This document shows positions 37,242 through 45,521 of a DNA stretch of 64,000 bases, in pieces (position 1 is the stretch's first letter; each line of letters starts with the position of its first letter). Origin of the DNA: Ectopseudomonas composti (lineage in GTDB: Bacteria > Pseudomonadota > Gammaproteobacteria > Pseudomonadales > Pseudomonadaceae). Where the stretch lies: the NCBI RefSeq assembly GCF_900115475.1, contig NZ_FOWP01000001.1, positions 186,001 to 250,000 on the forward strand, written 5' to 3'. A program made the position numbers and the translations under genes. Under the pieces are notes generated by a model, which saw only the letters and a program-made list of their open reading frames with translations, had not been told where the DNA came from and searched no databases.

Positions 37242-38407
37242 GGCGTGGTCTCCAGTTCAGGGGTTGGGCGCTTGCTGGTGGCAACGGCAACAGGTTTCGG
37301 CGCAGCGACTACCTGCGGTTTGCGCCGCAGGCGGGCCAGCCAGCGCTTGCCGTGGCTGTCCCACAGGCCGGCCAAGCCATTGGGGAAGTACATGACCACG
37401 ACGATGAACAGGCCGCCCATCAGATACAGCCACAGCTCGGGGAAGCTCTCGGAGAAGTAGGTCTTGCCGAAGTTGACCAGCAGCGCGCCGTACACCGCGC
37501 CCAACAGCGACAGGCGCCCGCCGACCGCGGCGAAGATGACCATCTCGATCGACGGCACGATGCCAACGAAGCTCGGCGACATGAAGCCCACCTGCAGGGT
37601 GAACATCGCCCCGCCGATACCGGCGAACGCCGCACCGACGCAGAACACGAAGATCTTGAAGCTGGCCACGTCGTAGCCGGAGAAGCGCACCCGCTCCTCC
37701 TTGTCGCGCATCGCCAGCAGCAGGCGGCCGAGCTTGGAGGCGATGATGAAACGGGCGATGAGGATGCAGCCGATGAGCAGCGCCGCACTGACGAAGTAGA
37801 GAATCAACTTGGCCTCGTCACTGCGGATGTCCCAGCCCTTGAGCGTGCGCAGATCGGTGATGCCGTTGACGCCACCGGTCAGCCCCTGCTGGCCGATGAT
37901 CAGCACGGTGAGGATCAGCGCGATGGCCTGGGTGACGATGGAGAAGTACACGTCACCGACGCGGCGCTTGAACATCGCGACACCGATCACCAAGGCCAAC
38001 AACACCGGCACAGCCACCACCGCGATCAAGGTGAAGCTCAGGCTGTGGAAGGGTTCCCAGAACAGCGGCAGTTCGGTGATCTGGTTCCAGTCCATGAAGT
38101 CCGGGATACCGGGTGTGGACTGGATCTTGGTGCTTTCCGGGTCGGATGCCTCGAGCTTGAGGAACATCGCCATGCAGTAGCCACCCAGGCCGAAGAAGAT
38201 GCCCTGGCCCAGGCTCAGGATGCCGCCATAGCCCCAGCACAGCACCAGGCCAACGGCGACGAAGGCGTAGGTCAGGTACTTGCCGACCATGTTCAGGCGG
38301 AAGGCATCCAGCGCCAGCGGAAATACCACCAGGATCAGCGTGGCGAGCAAGGCCAGGCCAATGGCGCCTTGCTTGCCGCCGAGCAGGCTTTCGTATGCGT
38401 TTTTCAT
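37238..38407 (-). CDS. urtC: Urea/short-chain amide ABC transporter permease UrtC
   Basis: A 389-residue LivM-like permease with about ten membrane segments. Typical features are LCWGYGGILSLGQGIFFGLGGYCMAMFLKLE and the EAA-like loop near GGAMFTLQVGFMSPSFVGIVPSIEMVIF. UrtC proteins are longer than LivM, as here. It lies between urtB and urtD, with a 163-bp gap before it and coupling to urtD after it. Confidence 0.88.
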   Translation of the reverse strand: MKNAYESLLGGKQGAIGLALLATLILVVFPLALDAFRLNMVGKYLTYAFVAVGLVLCWGYGGILSLGQGIFFGLGGYCMAMFLKLEASDPESTKIQSTPGIPDFMDWNQITELPLFWEPFHSLSFTLIAVVAVPVLLALVIGVAMFKRRVGDVYFSIVTQAIALILTVLIIGQQGLTGGVNGITDLRTLKGWDIRSDEAKLILYFVSAALLIGCILIARFIIASKLGRLLLAMRDKEERVRFSGYDVASFKIFVFCVGAAFAGIGGAMFTLQVGFMSPSFVGIVPSIEMVIFAAVGGRLSLLGAVYGALLVNFGKTYFSESFPELWLYLMGGLFIVVVMYFPNGLAGLWDSHGKRWLARLRRKPQVVAAPKPVAVATSKRPTPELETTP

Positions 38408-38570
38408 CCGTTAATCCCCCTGCATACAAAAAGTCGCTTTGAACCGTAGCGAGCAGCCCCAGCAGCAAGAAGCCCGGAGCGCTGCAACGAAGGCGTACAC
38501 GCAATACGTCGAGCAAGCGAGCACCGCGCGCCGCCGCAGATGGGGCGCGCAGTAGGTTGAAAGTGATTTT

Positions 38571-39488
38571 TCATTTGCGCACCTTGGCCGAGAACAGCCC
38601 CTGCGGACGCAGCATGAGGATCAGCACCACCGCGGAGAGGGTCAGCACCTTGGCCATCGAACCACTGGTGAAGAACTCCAGCAGCGATTGCGCCTGGGCG
38701 ATGCTGAACGCCGAGGCGATGGTGCCAAGCAGGCTGGATGCACCGCCGAACACCACCACCAGGAAGGTGTCGACGATGTACAGCGAACCTGCGGTCGGCC
38801 CGGTTGAACCGATGGTGGTAAAGGCCGCGCCCGCCACGCCGGCGACGCCACAACCAAGGGCGAAGGTCATGCGGTCGACGCGCTTGGTGTTGATGCCCAC
38901 GGAGCGCGCCATCACCCGGTTCTGCATGGTGGCGCGCACCTGCAGGCCCCAGCGCGAGCGGTAGATCATCAGAAACAGCAGCGCGGTGAGCAGCAGGGTC
39001 AGGCCCATGACGAACAGGCCGTTGCGCGGAATATCGATGGCCTCGGTCGGGTTCCACGAACCCATCAACCAGTCCGGCAACGTAGCGCTGACTTCACGCG
39101 CGCCGAAGATCGAACGAAAGCCCTGCTGCATCACCAGGGACAGGCCCCAGGTAGCCAGCAGGGTGTCCAGCGGACGCTGGTAGAGCTTGCTGATCATCGC
39201 CCACTCCACCAGCCAGCCAATGGCGCCGGCAATCAAGAACGAGAGGATGATCGCGAGAAAGAAGTAGTAAGGCCCGAAGGCCGGTGCGTAGCTGGACGTC
39301 AGCGAGGACACCACGAAAGTGGTGTAGGCGCCGATGGTGAGAAACTCGCCATGGGCCATGTTGATCACGCCCATCTGGCCGAAGATGATCGCCAGCCCCA
39401 GAGCCATCAGCAGCAGCACGCAGAACACGGACAAGCCGTTGAACCCCTGCATGGCTGCGATGGCGCCGAATTCCGATAGCCATTCCAT
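38571..39488 (-). CDS. urtB: Urea/short-chain amide ABC transporter permease UrtB
   Basis: A 305-residue LivH-like permease, with GLAIIFGQMGVINMAHGEF near the N-terminus, TLLATWGLSLVMQQGFR in the middle and VFGGASSLLGTIASAF near the C-terminus. The start at 39488 was chosen over 39548 because the upstream residues are unlike the family. It follows urtA by 98 bp, a gap filled by a REP pair. Confidence 0.88.
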   Translation of the reverse strand: MEWLSEFGAIAAMQGFNGLSVFCVLLLMALGLAIIFGQMGVINMAHGEFLTIGAYTTFVVSSLTSSYAPAFGPYYFFLAIILSFLIAGAIGWLVEWAMISKLYQRPLDTLLATWGLSLVMQQGFRSIFGAREVSATLPDWLMGSWNPTEAIDIPRNGLFVMGLTLLLTALLFLMIYRSRWGLQVRATMQNRVMARSVGINTKRVDRMTFALGCGVAGVAGAAFTTIGSTGPTAGSLYIVDTFLVVVFGGASSLLGTIASAFSIAQAQSLLEFFTSGSMAKVLTLSAVVLILMLRPQGLFSAKVRK

Positions 39489-39521
39489 GTCGATGGTCTC
39501 CAGAAGAAAAGAGATAAGCCG

Positions 39522-39573
39522 GTAGGAGCCGGCTTGCCGGCAATTCACTCTTTGCCAGCAAGCCGACTCCTAC
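39522..39573. repeat. REP pair (CCGGCTTGCCGGC type) between urtA and urtB
   Basis: GTAGGAGCCGGCTTGCCGGC and the inverted TTGCCAGCAAGCCGACTCCT, then AC, form a BIME-like pair. In this position it could lower expression of the permease genes relative to the abundant binding protein. A related copy is at 62444-62513. Confidence 0.78.
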
Positions 39574-39586
39574 GAGAGGGTGCTGC

Positions 39587-40819
39587 TTACTGGTAGCCTT
39601 TCGGGAAAGGGTTCGGCTCGATCAGGTCGGACTCGAACACCACCTTGAACTGACCGTCTTTCTGCACTTCACCGATGCGGGTCTTGCTCCACAGGTGATG
39701 GTTGTCGTGCACCTTGACGTAGCCTTCCGGCGCAGTGTCCAACTCGATGCCCGGAGAGGCGGCGACCACCTTGTCGATGTCGAAGCTGCCGGCTTTCTCC
39801 ACGGCGGCTTTCCACAGCCATGGGCCGAGGTAGGCGGCCTGGGTCACGTCACCGATCACCGCGTCCTTGCCGTACTTGGCCTTGAAGGCCTCGACGAAGG
39901 CGGCGTTGTTCGGGTTGTCCAGGCTCTGGAAGTACTTCATCGAGGCGTAGAAACCGGCCATGTTCTCGCCGCCGATACCCAGCAGCTCGTCTTCGGTGAC
40001 CGACAGGGTCAGCAGGGTCTGCTTGTCGGCGGTGACGCCGGCGGCCTTCATCTGCTTGTAGAAAGCGACGTTGGAGCCACCGACCACGGCAGCGAACACC
40101 ACGTCAGGCTTGCGCAGCTTGATCTTGTTGATCAGCGAGCCGAACTGGGTGTTGCCCAGCGGGTAGTACTCCTCGCCGACCACCTTGCCGCCGAGCACGT
40201 TCTCGATGTGCTTACGGGCGATTTTCATCGAGGTACGCGGCCAGATGTAGTCCGAGCCGAGCAGGTAGAAGGTCTTGGCGCCCTTCTCCTTGGCTACCCA
40301 GTCCAGGCCCGCGAGGATCTGCTGAGTGGCTTCCTGGCCGGTGTAGATGACGTTCTTCGACTGCTCCAGGCCTTCGTAGAAGGTCGGGTAGTAGAGCAGG
40401 CCGTTTTCCTTCTCGAACACCGGCAGCACTGCTTTACGCGAAGCAGAGGTCCAGCAGCCGAACACGGTGGCGACCTTGTCACCGACCAGCAGCTTGCGCG
40501 CCTTCTCGGCGAAGGTCGGCCAGTCGGAAGCCCCATCTTCCTGCACGACCTTGATCTGCCGGCCGAGCACCCCGCCGCTGGCGTTGATCTGCTCGATGGC
40601 CAGGCGCTCGGCCTGGATCGAACCGGTTTCGGAAATGGCCATGGTGCCGGTGGCCGAATGCAGGATGCCGACCGTGACCTCGGTGTCGGTCACCGCCAGG
40701 CCGGTGGTGTTGACCTCGGCGCTGGCCACATGGCTGAACAGGCTGGCGGCCAGCAGCGAGAGCGCTGCCGCCCCCACCGCCAGCCGGCGGGGAAGAAGTC
40801 GAATCGGTTGAGAGTCCAT
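39587..40819 (-). CDS. urtA: Urea/short-chain amide ABC transporter substrate-binding protein UrtA
   Basis: A 410-residue periplasmic binding protein with a signal peptide (RRLAVGAAALSLLAASLFSHVASA). The mature part begins with VTVGILHSATGTMAISETGS, typical of UrtA, FmdD and AmiC. It also has FGCWTSASRKAVLPVFEKENGLLYYPTFYEG. The start at 40819 has a GGAG-like site. The family binds urea or short amides, and the linked formamidase and amidase make amides at least as likely as urea. No urease genes are in the window. A palindromic regulatory site lies about 104-119 nt upstream. Confidence 0.88.
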   Translation of the reverse strand: MDSQPIRLLPRRLAVGAAALSLLAASLFSHVASAEVNTTGLAVTDTEVTVGILHSATGTMAISETGSIQAERLAIEQINASGGVLGRQIKVVQEDGASDWPTFAEKARKLLVGDKVATVFGCWTSASRKAVLPVFEKENGLLYYPTFYEGLEQSKNVIYTGQEATQQILAGLDWVAKEKGAKTFYLLGSDYIWPRTSMKIARKHIENVLGGKVVGEEYYPLGNTQFGSLINKIKLRKPDVVFAAVVGGSNVAFYKQMKAAGVTADKQTLLTLSVTEDELLGIGGENMAGFYASMKYFQSLDNPNNAAFVEAFKAKYGKDAVIGDVTQAAYLGPWLWKAAVEKAGSFDIDKVVAASPGIELDTAPEGYVKVHDNHHLWSKTRIGEVQKDGQFKVVFESDLIEPNPFPKGYQ

Positions 40820-41143
40820 GGTCGTGCTCCTGTGCTGGTTATTCGTGCCGAACCACGCCGGCTTCGCAGCTAGGATGCGTTTGCCCCACCGAGCGGGGTA
40901 TACGCAGCATGACGTAAGGGCATACGTCATCTGACGTACAGCGCCCTGCGCCAGCCTGGTGCAAGCTGAGCGCAGCAAGACCAGGCAGACAGAAGCCCGC
41001 GCGCGCGGCAGAGGCCTCGCCGAGCCAGGGCATGGAAGTTGCACTTTCAGCCTGTAGGCGCGGCTGGGCAGCATCGTGCTGCTGCGAAAACGCTTCGCGA
41101 CTGAAGCCGCTCCTACAATCCGCCCACGATCAGGACTTCGCCC
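40820..41143. other. 324-bp divergent intergenic region between urtA and the permease-kinase gene
   Basis: No gene. It contains the TACGTCA palindrome cluster (40910-40938) and a REP unit near the kinase start (GCGACTGAAGCCGCTCCTAC, about 41094-41117). Promoters for urtA and the kinase gene must be here. Confidence 0.6.
40910..40938. promoter_or_regulatory. Candidate response-regulator operator upstream of urtA
   Basis: TACGTCA (40923-40929), TC, TGACGTA (40932-40938) is a perfect palindrome. A third half-site TGACGTA is at 40910-40916, facing the first with a 6-bp spacer. GGGCATACGTCATC is shared exactly with the site upstream of fmdA. NarL/FixJ-type regulators bind such heptamer pairs. Confidence 0.65.
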
Positions 41144-44100
41144 GTGCAGCCAACCGGCACCCAGCGCATCATCAAGATTCGCCGCGACTACAACGCCTGG
41201 GTCGCCGACGAGACCATGGAGGACTACGCCCTGCGCTTCACGCCCAGGTCGTTCCGCAAATGGTCGGAGCTACGCATCGCCAACACCGCGCTCGGCGCCG
41301 TGTCGTTCCTCGCCCTGGAGGCCATCGGCGGGGCCCTCGCGCTGTCCTACGGCTTCACCAACACCCTGTGGGCGATCCTCGCGGTCAGCCTGGTGATCTT
41401 CCTCACCGGTCTGCCGATCAGCTACTACGCTGCCCGCTCCGGCCTGGACATGGACCTGCTGACCCGTGGCGCCGGTTTCGGCTACATCGGCTCGACCATC
41501 ACCTCGCTGATCTACGCCAGCTTCACCTTCCTGTTCTTCGCCCTGGAAGCGGCGATCATGGCGCTGGCTCTGGAGCTGTACTTCAACATCCCGCTGGCCC
41601 TGGCCTATGTGATCTGCTCGGTCATCATCATTCCGCTGGTGGCCTATGGCATCACCCTGATCAACCGCCTGCAGATGTGGACACAGCCCGTGTGGCTGTT
41701 CCTGCTGGTGCTGCCTTACGTGTTCGTCATCGCCAAGAACCCCGAGGCACTGTCGGACTGGACCAGCTTCGCTGGCCGCGAGGGCGAACCTGGCAGCTTC
41801 AACCTGCTGCACTTCGGCGCTGCCTGCACCGTCGCCCTGGCCCTGATCACGCAGATCGGCGAGCAGGTCGACTACCTACGCTTCCTACCGGAAAAAACCC
41901 GCGCCAACCGCGTACGTTGGTGGACCGCACTGCTGCTGGCAGGTCCCGGCTGGATCATCCCCGGCGCGCTGAAGATGCTTGCCGGTGCCTTCCTCGCCTT
42001 TCTCGCCCTGCAACATGAAATCCCCATGGAGCGCGCCGCCGAGCCGACGCAGATGTATCTGGTGGCGTTCAACTACGTGTTCGCCTCGTCGCAATGGGCA
42101 CTGGCGGCCATGGTGCTGTTCGTCATCGTCAGCCAGGTGAAGATCAACGTCACCAACGCCTACGCCGGCTCGCTGGCCTGGTCGAACTTCTTCGCCCGCA
42201 TCACCCACAGCCACCCCGGCCGCGTGGTATGGCTGGTGTTCAACGTGGCCATCGCGCTGATGCTGATGGAGCTGGGCGTGTTCGAGGCGATCGAGGAAGT
42301 GCTCGGCCTCTATGCCAATATCGCCATCGCCTGGATCGGCGCGCTGGTGGCCGACCTGGTGATCAACAAGCCGCTGGGCCTGTCGCCGAAATACATCGAG
42401 TTCAAGCGCGCGCACCTCTACGACATCAATCCGGTGGGCGTCGGCGCCATGCTGATCGCCTCGCTGCTCTCGGTGCTCGCCCACGGCGGCCTATTCGGCG
42501 CACTGGCGCAAGCGGCTTCACCAGCCGTGGCGCTGGGCTCGGCTTTTTTGTTGGCGCCGTTGCTGGCCTGGCTGACCGGTGGGCGCTACTACATCGCTCG
42601 CGAACGTCAGCCGCACCTGCTCTACCCCCACACCGAAGCCGGCCAGGTGCAGTGCTGCCTGTGCAACAACCGTTTCGAAGAGCCGGACACCGCGCACTGC
42701 CCGGCCTACGGTGCGCCCATTTGTTCGTTGTGCTGCTCGCTCGACGCGCGTTGCGAGGATCGCTGCAAGCCGCGTGCACGCCTGACCGATCAGCTCGACG
42801 ACTTCATCGGCTGGCTGTTCCCACGGGTTTCCATCCCGCGCCTGCACAGCCGCCTGGCGCAGTACCTGGGCCTGCTGAGCCTGCTGGTACTGATGCTGTT
42901 TGGAGCACTGGCACTGATCTACAGCCAGGTCTCGCTGGGGCTGCCGACACAAGAACCGGAGATGCGCCAGACGCTGTTCCAGGCGTTCCTCAAGGCCTTC
43001 CTGACCCTCTCGCTGTTCGCCGGCATGCTTGCCTGGTGGCTGGTGCTGACCCGCGAAAGCCGCCGCGTGGCGCAGGAGGAATCGGATCGACAGACGCTAC
43101 TGCTGATGCAGGAGATCGAAGCCCACCGCAAGACCGACGAAGCCCTGCAGCAAGCCAAGGAGGCCGCTGAGGCGGCCAACGCAGCGAAGAGCCGCTATGT
43201 CACTGGGCTGTCGCACGAGCTGCGCACACCACTCAACAGCATCCTCGGCTACACCCAGATTCTGCAGCGTGATGCCGCCATGCCGAACCAGCACAAGGAT
43301 GCTCTGGCCACCATCCTGCGCAGCGGCTCGCATCTGCTGTCGCTGATCGATGGCCTGCTCGACGTGGCCAAGATCGAAGCCGGCAAGTTGCATCTGGAGC
43401 TCGCGGAAATTCCCTTCCCGGCGTTCATCGACCAGATCGAGCGTATGTTCACACCCCAGGCCGCCGAGAAAGGTCTGCGCTTTCGCCTTGAATCCAGCGG
43501 CCGCATGCCCACGGTGGTGCGTGGTGACGAGAAACGTGTGCGGCAGATCCTGATCAACCTGCTGGGCAACGCGGTGCGCTTCACCGAGCGTGGCGAGGTG
43601 TGCCTGCGGGTTGGCTACATGCGCGAGACGGCCACCTTCGAGATCATCGACACCGGTATCGGCATCGCCGCGGAACAGATCGAGCGCATCTTCCAGCCTT
43701 TCGAACGCGGCGACCTGATGCACCAGGACAACGGTGTCGGCCTCGGCCTGACCATTACCCGCATGCTCACCTCGTTGATGGGGGGCGAGCTCTCGGTGCA
43801 CAGCGAACCCGGCCAGGGCACGCGCTTTCAGGTCCGCCTGTTCCTCTCCGAAGTGCGCGTACCGCAGGCGGTGGTGCACGTCGAACACGACATCACCGGC
43901 TACCAGGGCGAGCGCCGCCTGATCCTGGTGGTGGACGATCACCTCGAACATCGCCGCGTGCTGGCCGGCATGCTCGAACCACTGGGCTTCGCAGTTATCC
44001 AGGCCACCAGCGGCCAGGAGGCGATTCGCCAGGTGGCGCTGCACAATCCGGCGCTGATCCTGATGGACCTGTCCATGCCGCAGATGGACGGCTGGGAAAC

Positions 44101-44539
44101 CAGCCGCCTGATTCGCCGCAACACGCAGTGCCAGGCGCCGATCATCGTGATCTCCGCCAATGCCTTCACCGATGACCGTGAGCGCAGCATCGCCGCCGCC
44201 TGCGACGACTACCTGGCTAAACCGGTGTACACCCCGCAGTTGCTCGAGCGCATCCAGCATCAGCTCGATCTGACCTGGCTGCGCCGCACCCAGGAGCAGT
44301 CGCCACTGCCCGAGGCCATGGTGCTACCGGGTAGCGACGACCTGCAGGCGCTGCGCGAACTGGGCGCTCTGGGCTATGTGCGCGGCATCCAGCAACGCCT
44401 GGACGATATCGACCGCCGCAACCCGAGCTGCGCCGGCTTTACCGCATCCATGCGCCTGTTGGTGAAGCGCTTCCAGCTCGACGAATTCAACCGCCAACTG
44501 AAGGAGGCCGAACATGAATGCGCCGCTCCACCAGCCTGA
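41144..44539 (+). CDS. NCS1 permease-hybrid histidine kinase fusion
   Basis: An 1131-residue membrane sensor. Residues about 1-490 form an NCS1 (purine/cytosine permease-like) transporter domain with some twelve helices (SYYAARSGLDMDLLTRGAGFGYIGS is its signature region). Residues about 504-545 are a cysteine-rich segment with nine cysteines (CCLC, HCPAYGAPIC, CC, C, C). Two more helices follow. Next come HisKA with His691 (SHELRTPLNS), HATPase_c (N box NLLGNAVRF, DTGIGI, GVGLGLTI) and a receiver domain with Asp975 (LMDLSMPQMDG). A C-terminal helical tail resembles a degenerate phosphotransfer region. The start is GTG. It overlaps the next gene by 26 bp. It probably senses transport of a nitrogen substrate and controls the divergent amide genes. 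Confidence 0.88.
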   Translation: MQPTGTQRIIKIRRDYNAWVADETMEDYALRFTPRSFRKWSELRIANTALGAVSFLALEAIGGALALSYGFTNTLWAILAVSLVIFLTGLPISYYAARSGLDMDLLTRGAGFGYIGSTITSLIYASFTFLFFALEAAIMALALELYFNIPLALAYVICSVIIIPLVAYGITLINRLQMWTQPVWLFLLVLPYVFVIAKNPEALSDWTSFAGREGEPGSFNLLHFGAACTVALALITQIGEQVDYLRFLPEKTRANRVRWWTALLLAGPGWIIPGALKMLAGAFLAFLALQHEIPMERAAEPTQMYLVAFNYVFASSQWALAAMVLFVIVSQVKINVTNAYAGSLAWSNFFARITHSHPGRVVWLVFNVAIALMLMELGVFEAIEEVLGLYANIAIAWIGALVADLVINKPLGLSPKYIEFKRAHLYDINPVGVGAMLIASLLSVLAHGGLFGALAQAASPAVALGSAFLLAPLLAWLTGGRYYIARERQPHLLYPHTEAGQVQCCLCNNRFEEPDTAHCPAYGAPICSLCCSLDARCEDRCKPRARLTDQLDDFIGWLFPRVSIPRLHSRLAQYLGLLSLLVLMLFGALALIYSQVSLGLPTQEPEMRQTLFQAFLKAFLTLSLFAGMLAWWLVLTRESRRVAQEESDRQTLLLMQEIEAHRKTDEALQQAKEAAEAANAAKSRYVTGLSHELRTPLNSILGYTQILQRDAAMPNQHKDALATILRSGSHLLSLIDGLLDVAKIEAGKLHLELAEIPFPAFIDQIERMFTPQAAEKGLRFRLESSGRMPTVVRGDEKRVRQILINLLGNAVRFTERGEVCLRVGYMRETATFEIIDTGIGIAAEQIERIFQPFERGDLMHQDNGVGLGLTITRMLTSLMGGELSVHSEPGQGTRFQVRLFLSEVRVPQAVVHVEHDITGYQGERRLILVVDDHLEHRRVLAGMLEPLGFAVIQATSGQEAIRQVALHNPALILMDLSMPQMDGWETSRLIRRNTQCQAPIIVISANAFTDDRERSIAAACDDYLAKPVYTPQLLERIQHQLDLTWLRRTQEQSPLPEAMVLPGSDDLQALRELGALGYVRGIQQRLDDIDRRNPSCAGFTASMRLLVKRFQLDEFNRQLKEAEHECAAPPA

Positions 44540-45221
44540 GTCATGCTCGACCGCCAGCCTGTCGGCCGAACGCGGCATCATCCTCATCGTCGACGACACG
44601 CCGGACAACCTCGCGTTGCTCTCCGACGCCCTCGACGACGCTGGCTACATGGTGCTGGTGGCGTTGGACGGCGCCAGCGCACTGGGACGCATCCAGCGGC
44701 GCCGGCCCGACCTGATCTTGCTCGACGCAATGATGCCGGGGCTGGACGGTTTCGAGACCTGCAGGCGCATCAAGGCCGAACCGAGCAGCGCCGATATCCC
44801 GGTGCTGTTCATGACCGCCCTGACCGACAGCGAGCACGTGGTGCAGGGCTTCGAGGCCGGCGGCATCGATTACGTGACCAAGCCGATCAACCCCGAGGAA
44901 GTGCTCGCCCGTGTCGCCTCGCACCTGCGCACCGCGCGCATTCTGCAAGCCGCACGTGCGGCATCGAAACCCGTCAGCCTCAGCCTCGACGATGCCCCGG
45001 CGCATGCCAGGCTATCGGCGCGCTTCCAGCTCACCGAACGCGAGGTGCAGGTACTGCGCTGGGTCGCCTGCGGCAAGACCAACCGCGACATCGGCGACAT
45101 CCTCGGCCTCAGCCCGCGCACGGTGAACAAGCACCTTGAGCACGTCTACGTGAAGCTCGGCGTGGAAACCCGCACCGCCGCTACCTCGGTGGCGCTGGCG
45201 GCAATGAGCGAGCGGGGATGA
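44514..45221 (+). CDS. LuxR/NarL-type response regulator
   Basis: A 235-residue response regulator. The receiver domain occupies residues 22-140, with the acidic pair DD at 27-28, phospho-acceptor Asp71 (LLDAMMPGLDG), and the switch lysine in VTKP. A LuxR-type helix-turn-helix lies at about 171-225 (LTEREVQVLRWVACGKTNRDI, then SPRTVNKHLEHVYVKL). GGAGG precedes the start, which lies inside the end of the kinase gene, so they are coupled. It is the natural phosphorylation partner of the permease-kinase and the best candidate to bind the TACGTCA palindromes. Confidence 0.9.
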   Translation: MNAPLHQPESCSTASLSAERGIILIVDDTPDNLALLSDALDDAGYMVLVALDGASALGRIQRRRPDLILLDAMMPGLDGFETCRRIKAEPSSADIPVLFMTALTDSEHVVQGFEAGGIDYVTKPINPEEVLARVASHLRTARILQAARAASKPVSLSLDDAPAHARLSARFQLTEREVQVLRWVACGKTNRDIGDILGLSPRTVNKHLEHVYVKLGVETRTAATSVALAAMSERG

Positions 45222-45266
45222 CCCCAGCCCCTGCATGTGTCGTCTTGCTCCAGAGCCAGCAAAGGC

Positions 45267-45326
45267 GTAGCCCGGATGCAATCCGGGAGCGCTGTGCCGG
45301 TGATTCCCGGATTTCATCCGGGCTAC
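45267..45326. repeat. CCGGAT-type paired palindrome
   Basis: GTAGCCCGGATGCAATCCGG ... CCCGGATTTCATCCGGGCTA, then C. Same unit as 16358-16416. Confidence 0.82.
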
Positions 45327-45341
45327 GGTTCTGACCCACGC

Positions 45342-45394
45342 GTAGGGCGGGTGCAACCCGCCATTGCCGAACCGGCGGGTGTCACCCGCCCTAC
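45342..45394. repeat. GGCGGGT-type paired palindrome
   Basis: GTAGGGCGGGTGCAACCCGC ... GGCGGGTGTCACCCGCCCTA, then C. Same family as 46290-46343, with half a copy near 55450. Confidence 0.82.
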
Positions 45395-45411
45395 AGAATA
45401 AGTGAACGCCC

Positions 45412-45467
45412 GTAGGGTGCGCCGCGCGCACCCGGGCAAAGGCGTTGGTGCGCACGGCGCACCCTAC
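45412..45467. repeat. GGGTGCGC-type paired palindrome
   Basis: GTAGGGTGCGCCGCGCGCAC ... GGTGCGCACGGCGCACCCTA, then C. Same family as 36403-36462. Confidence 0.82.
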
Positions 45468-45521
45468 GGTATTCGGAATTGGCTTAGAGTTACCGCAATG
45501 CAGACCTGCTTCGGAGCCGCC

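Larger units (their letters stand above)
45222..45521. other. 300-bp gene-free region filled with palindromic repeats
   Basis: Between the response regulator and the sirtuin gene lie three different paired palindromes in a row, listed separately. No coding sequence is supported, and no clear promoter for the sirtuin gene was recognised by eye. Confidence 0.7.

Noticed and set aside
38408..38570. Possible broken gene between urtB and urtC
   Set aside because: The 163-bp gap has no frame continuous with either permease; both neighbours are full length.
39695..40873. 392-codon open frame on the plus strand
   Set aside because: Antisense to urtA; low-complexity Val/Gly/Asp/His composition and no family signature.
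45267..45467. Possible CRISPR array
   Set aside because: Three palindromic units stand in a row, but they belong to three different repeat families with no regular spacer. They are REP-like elements.
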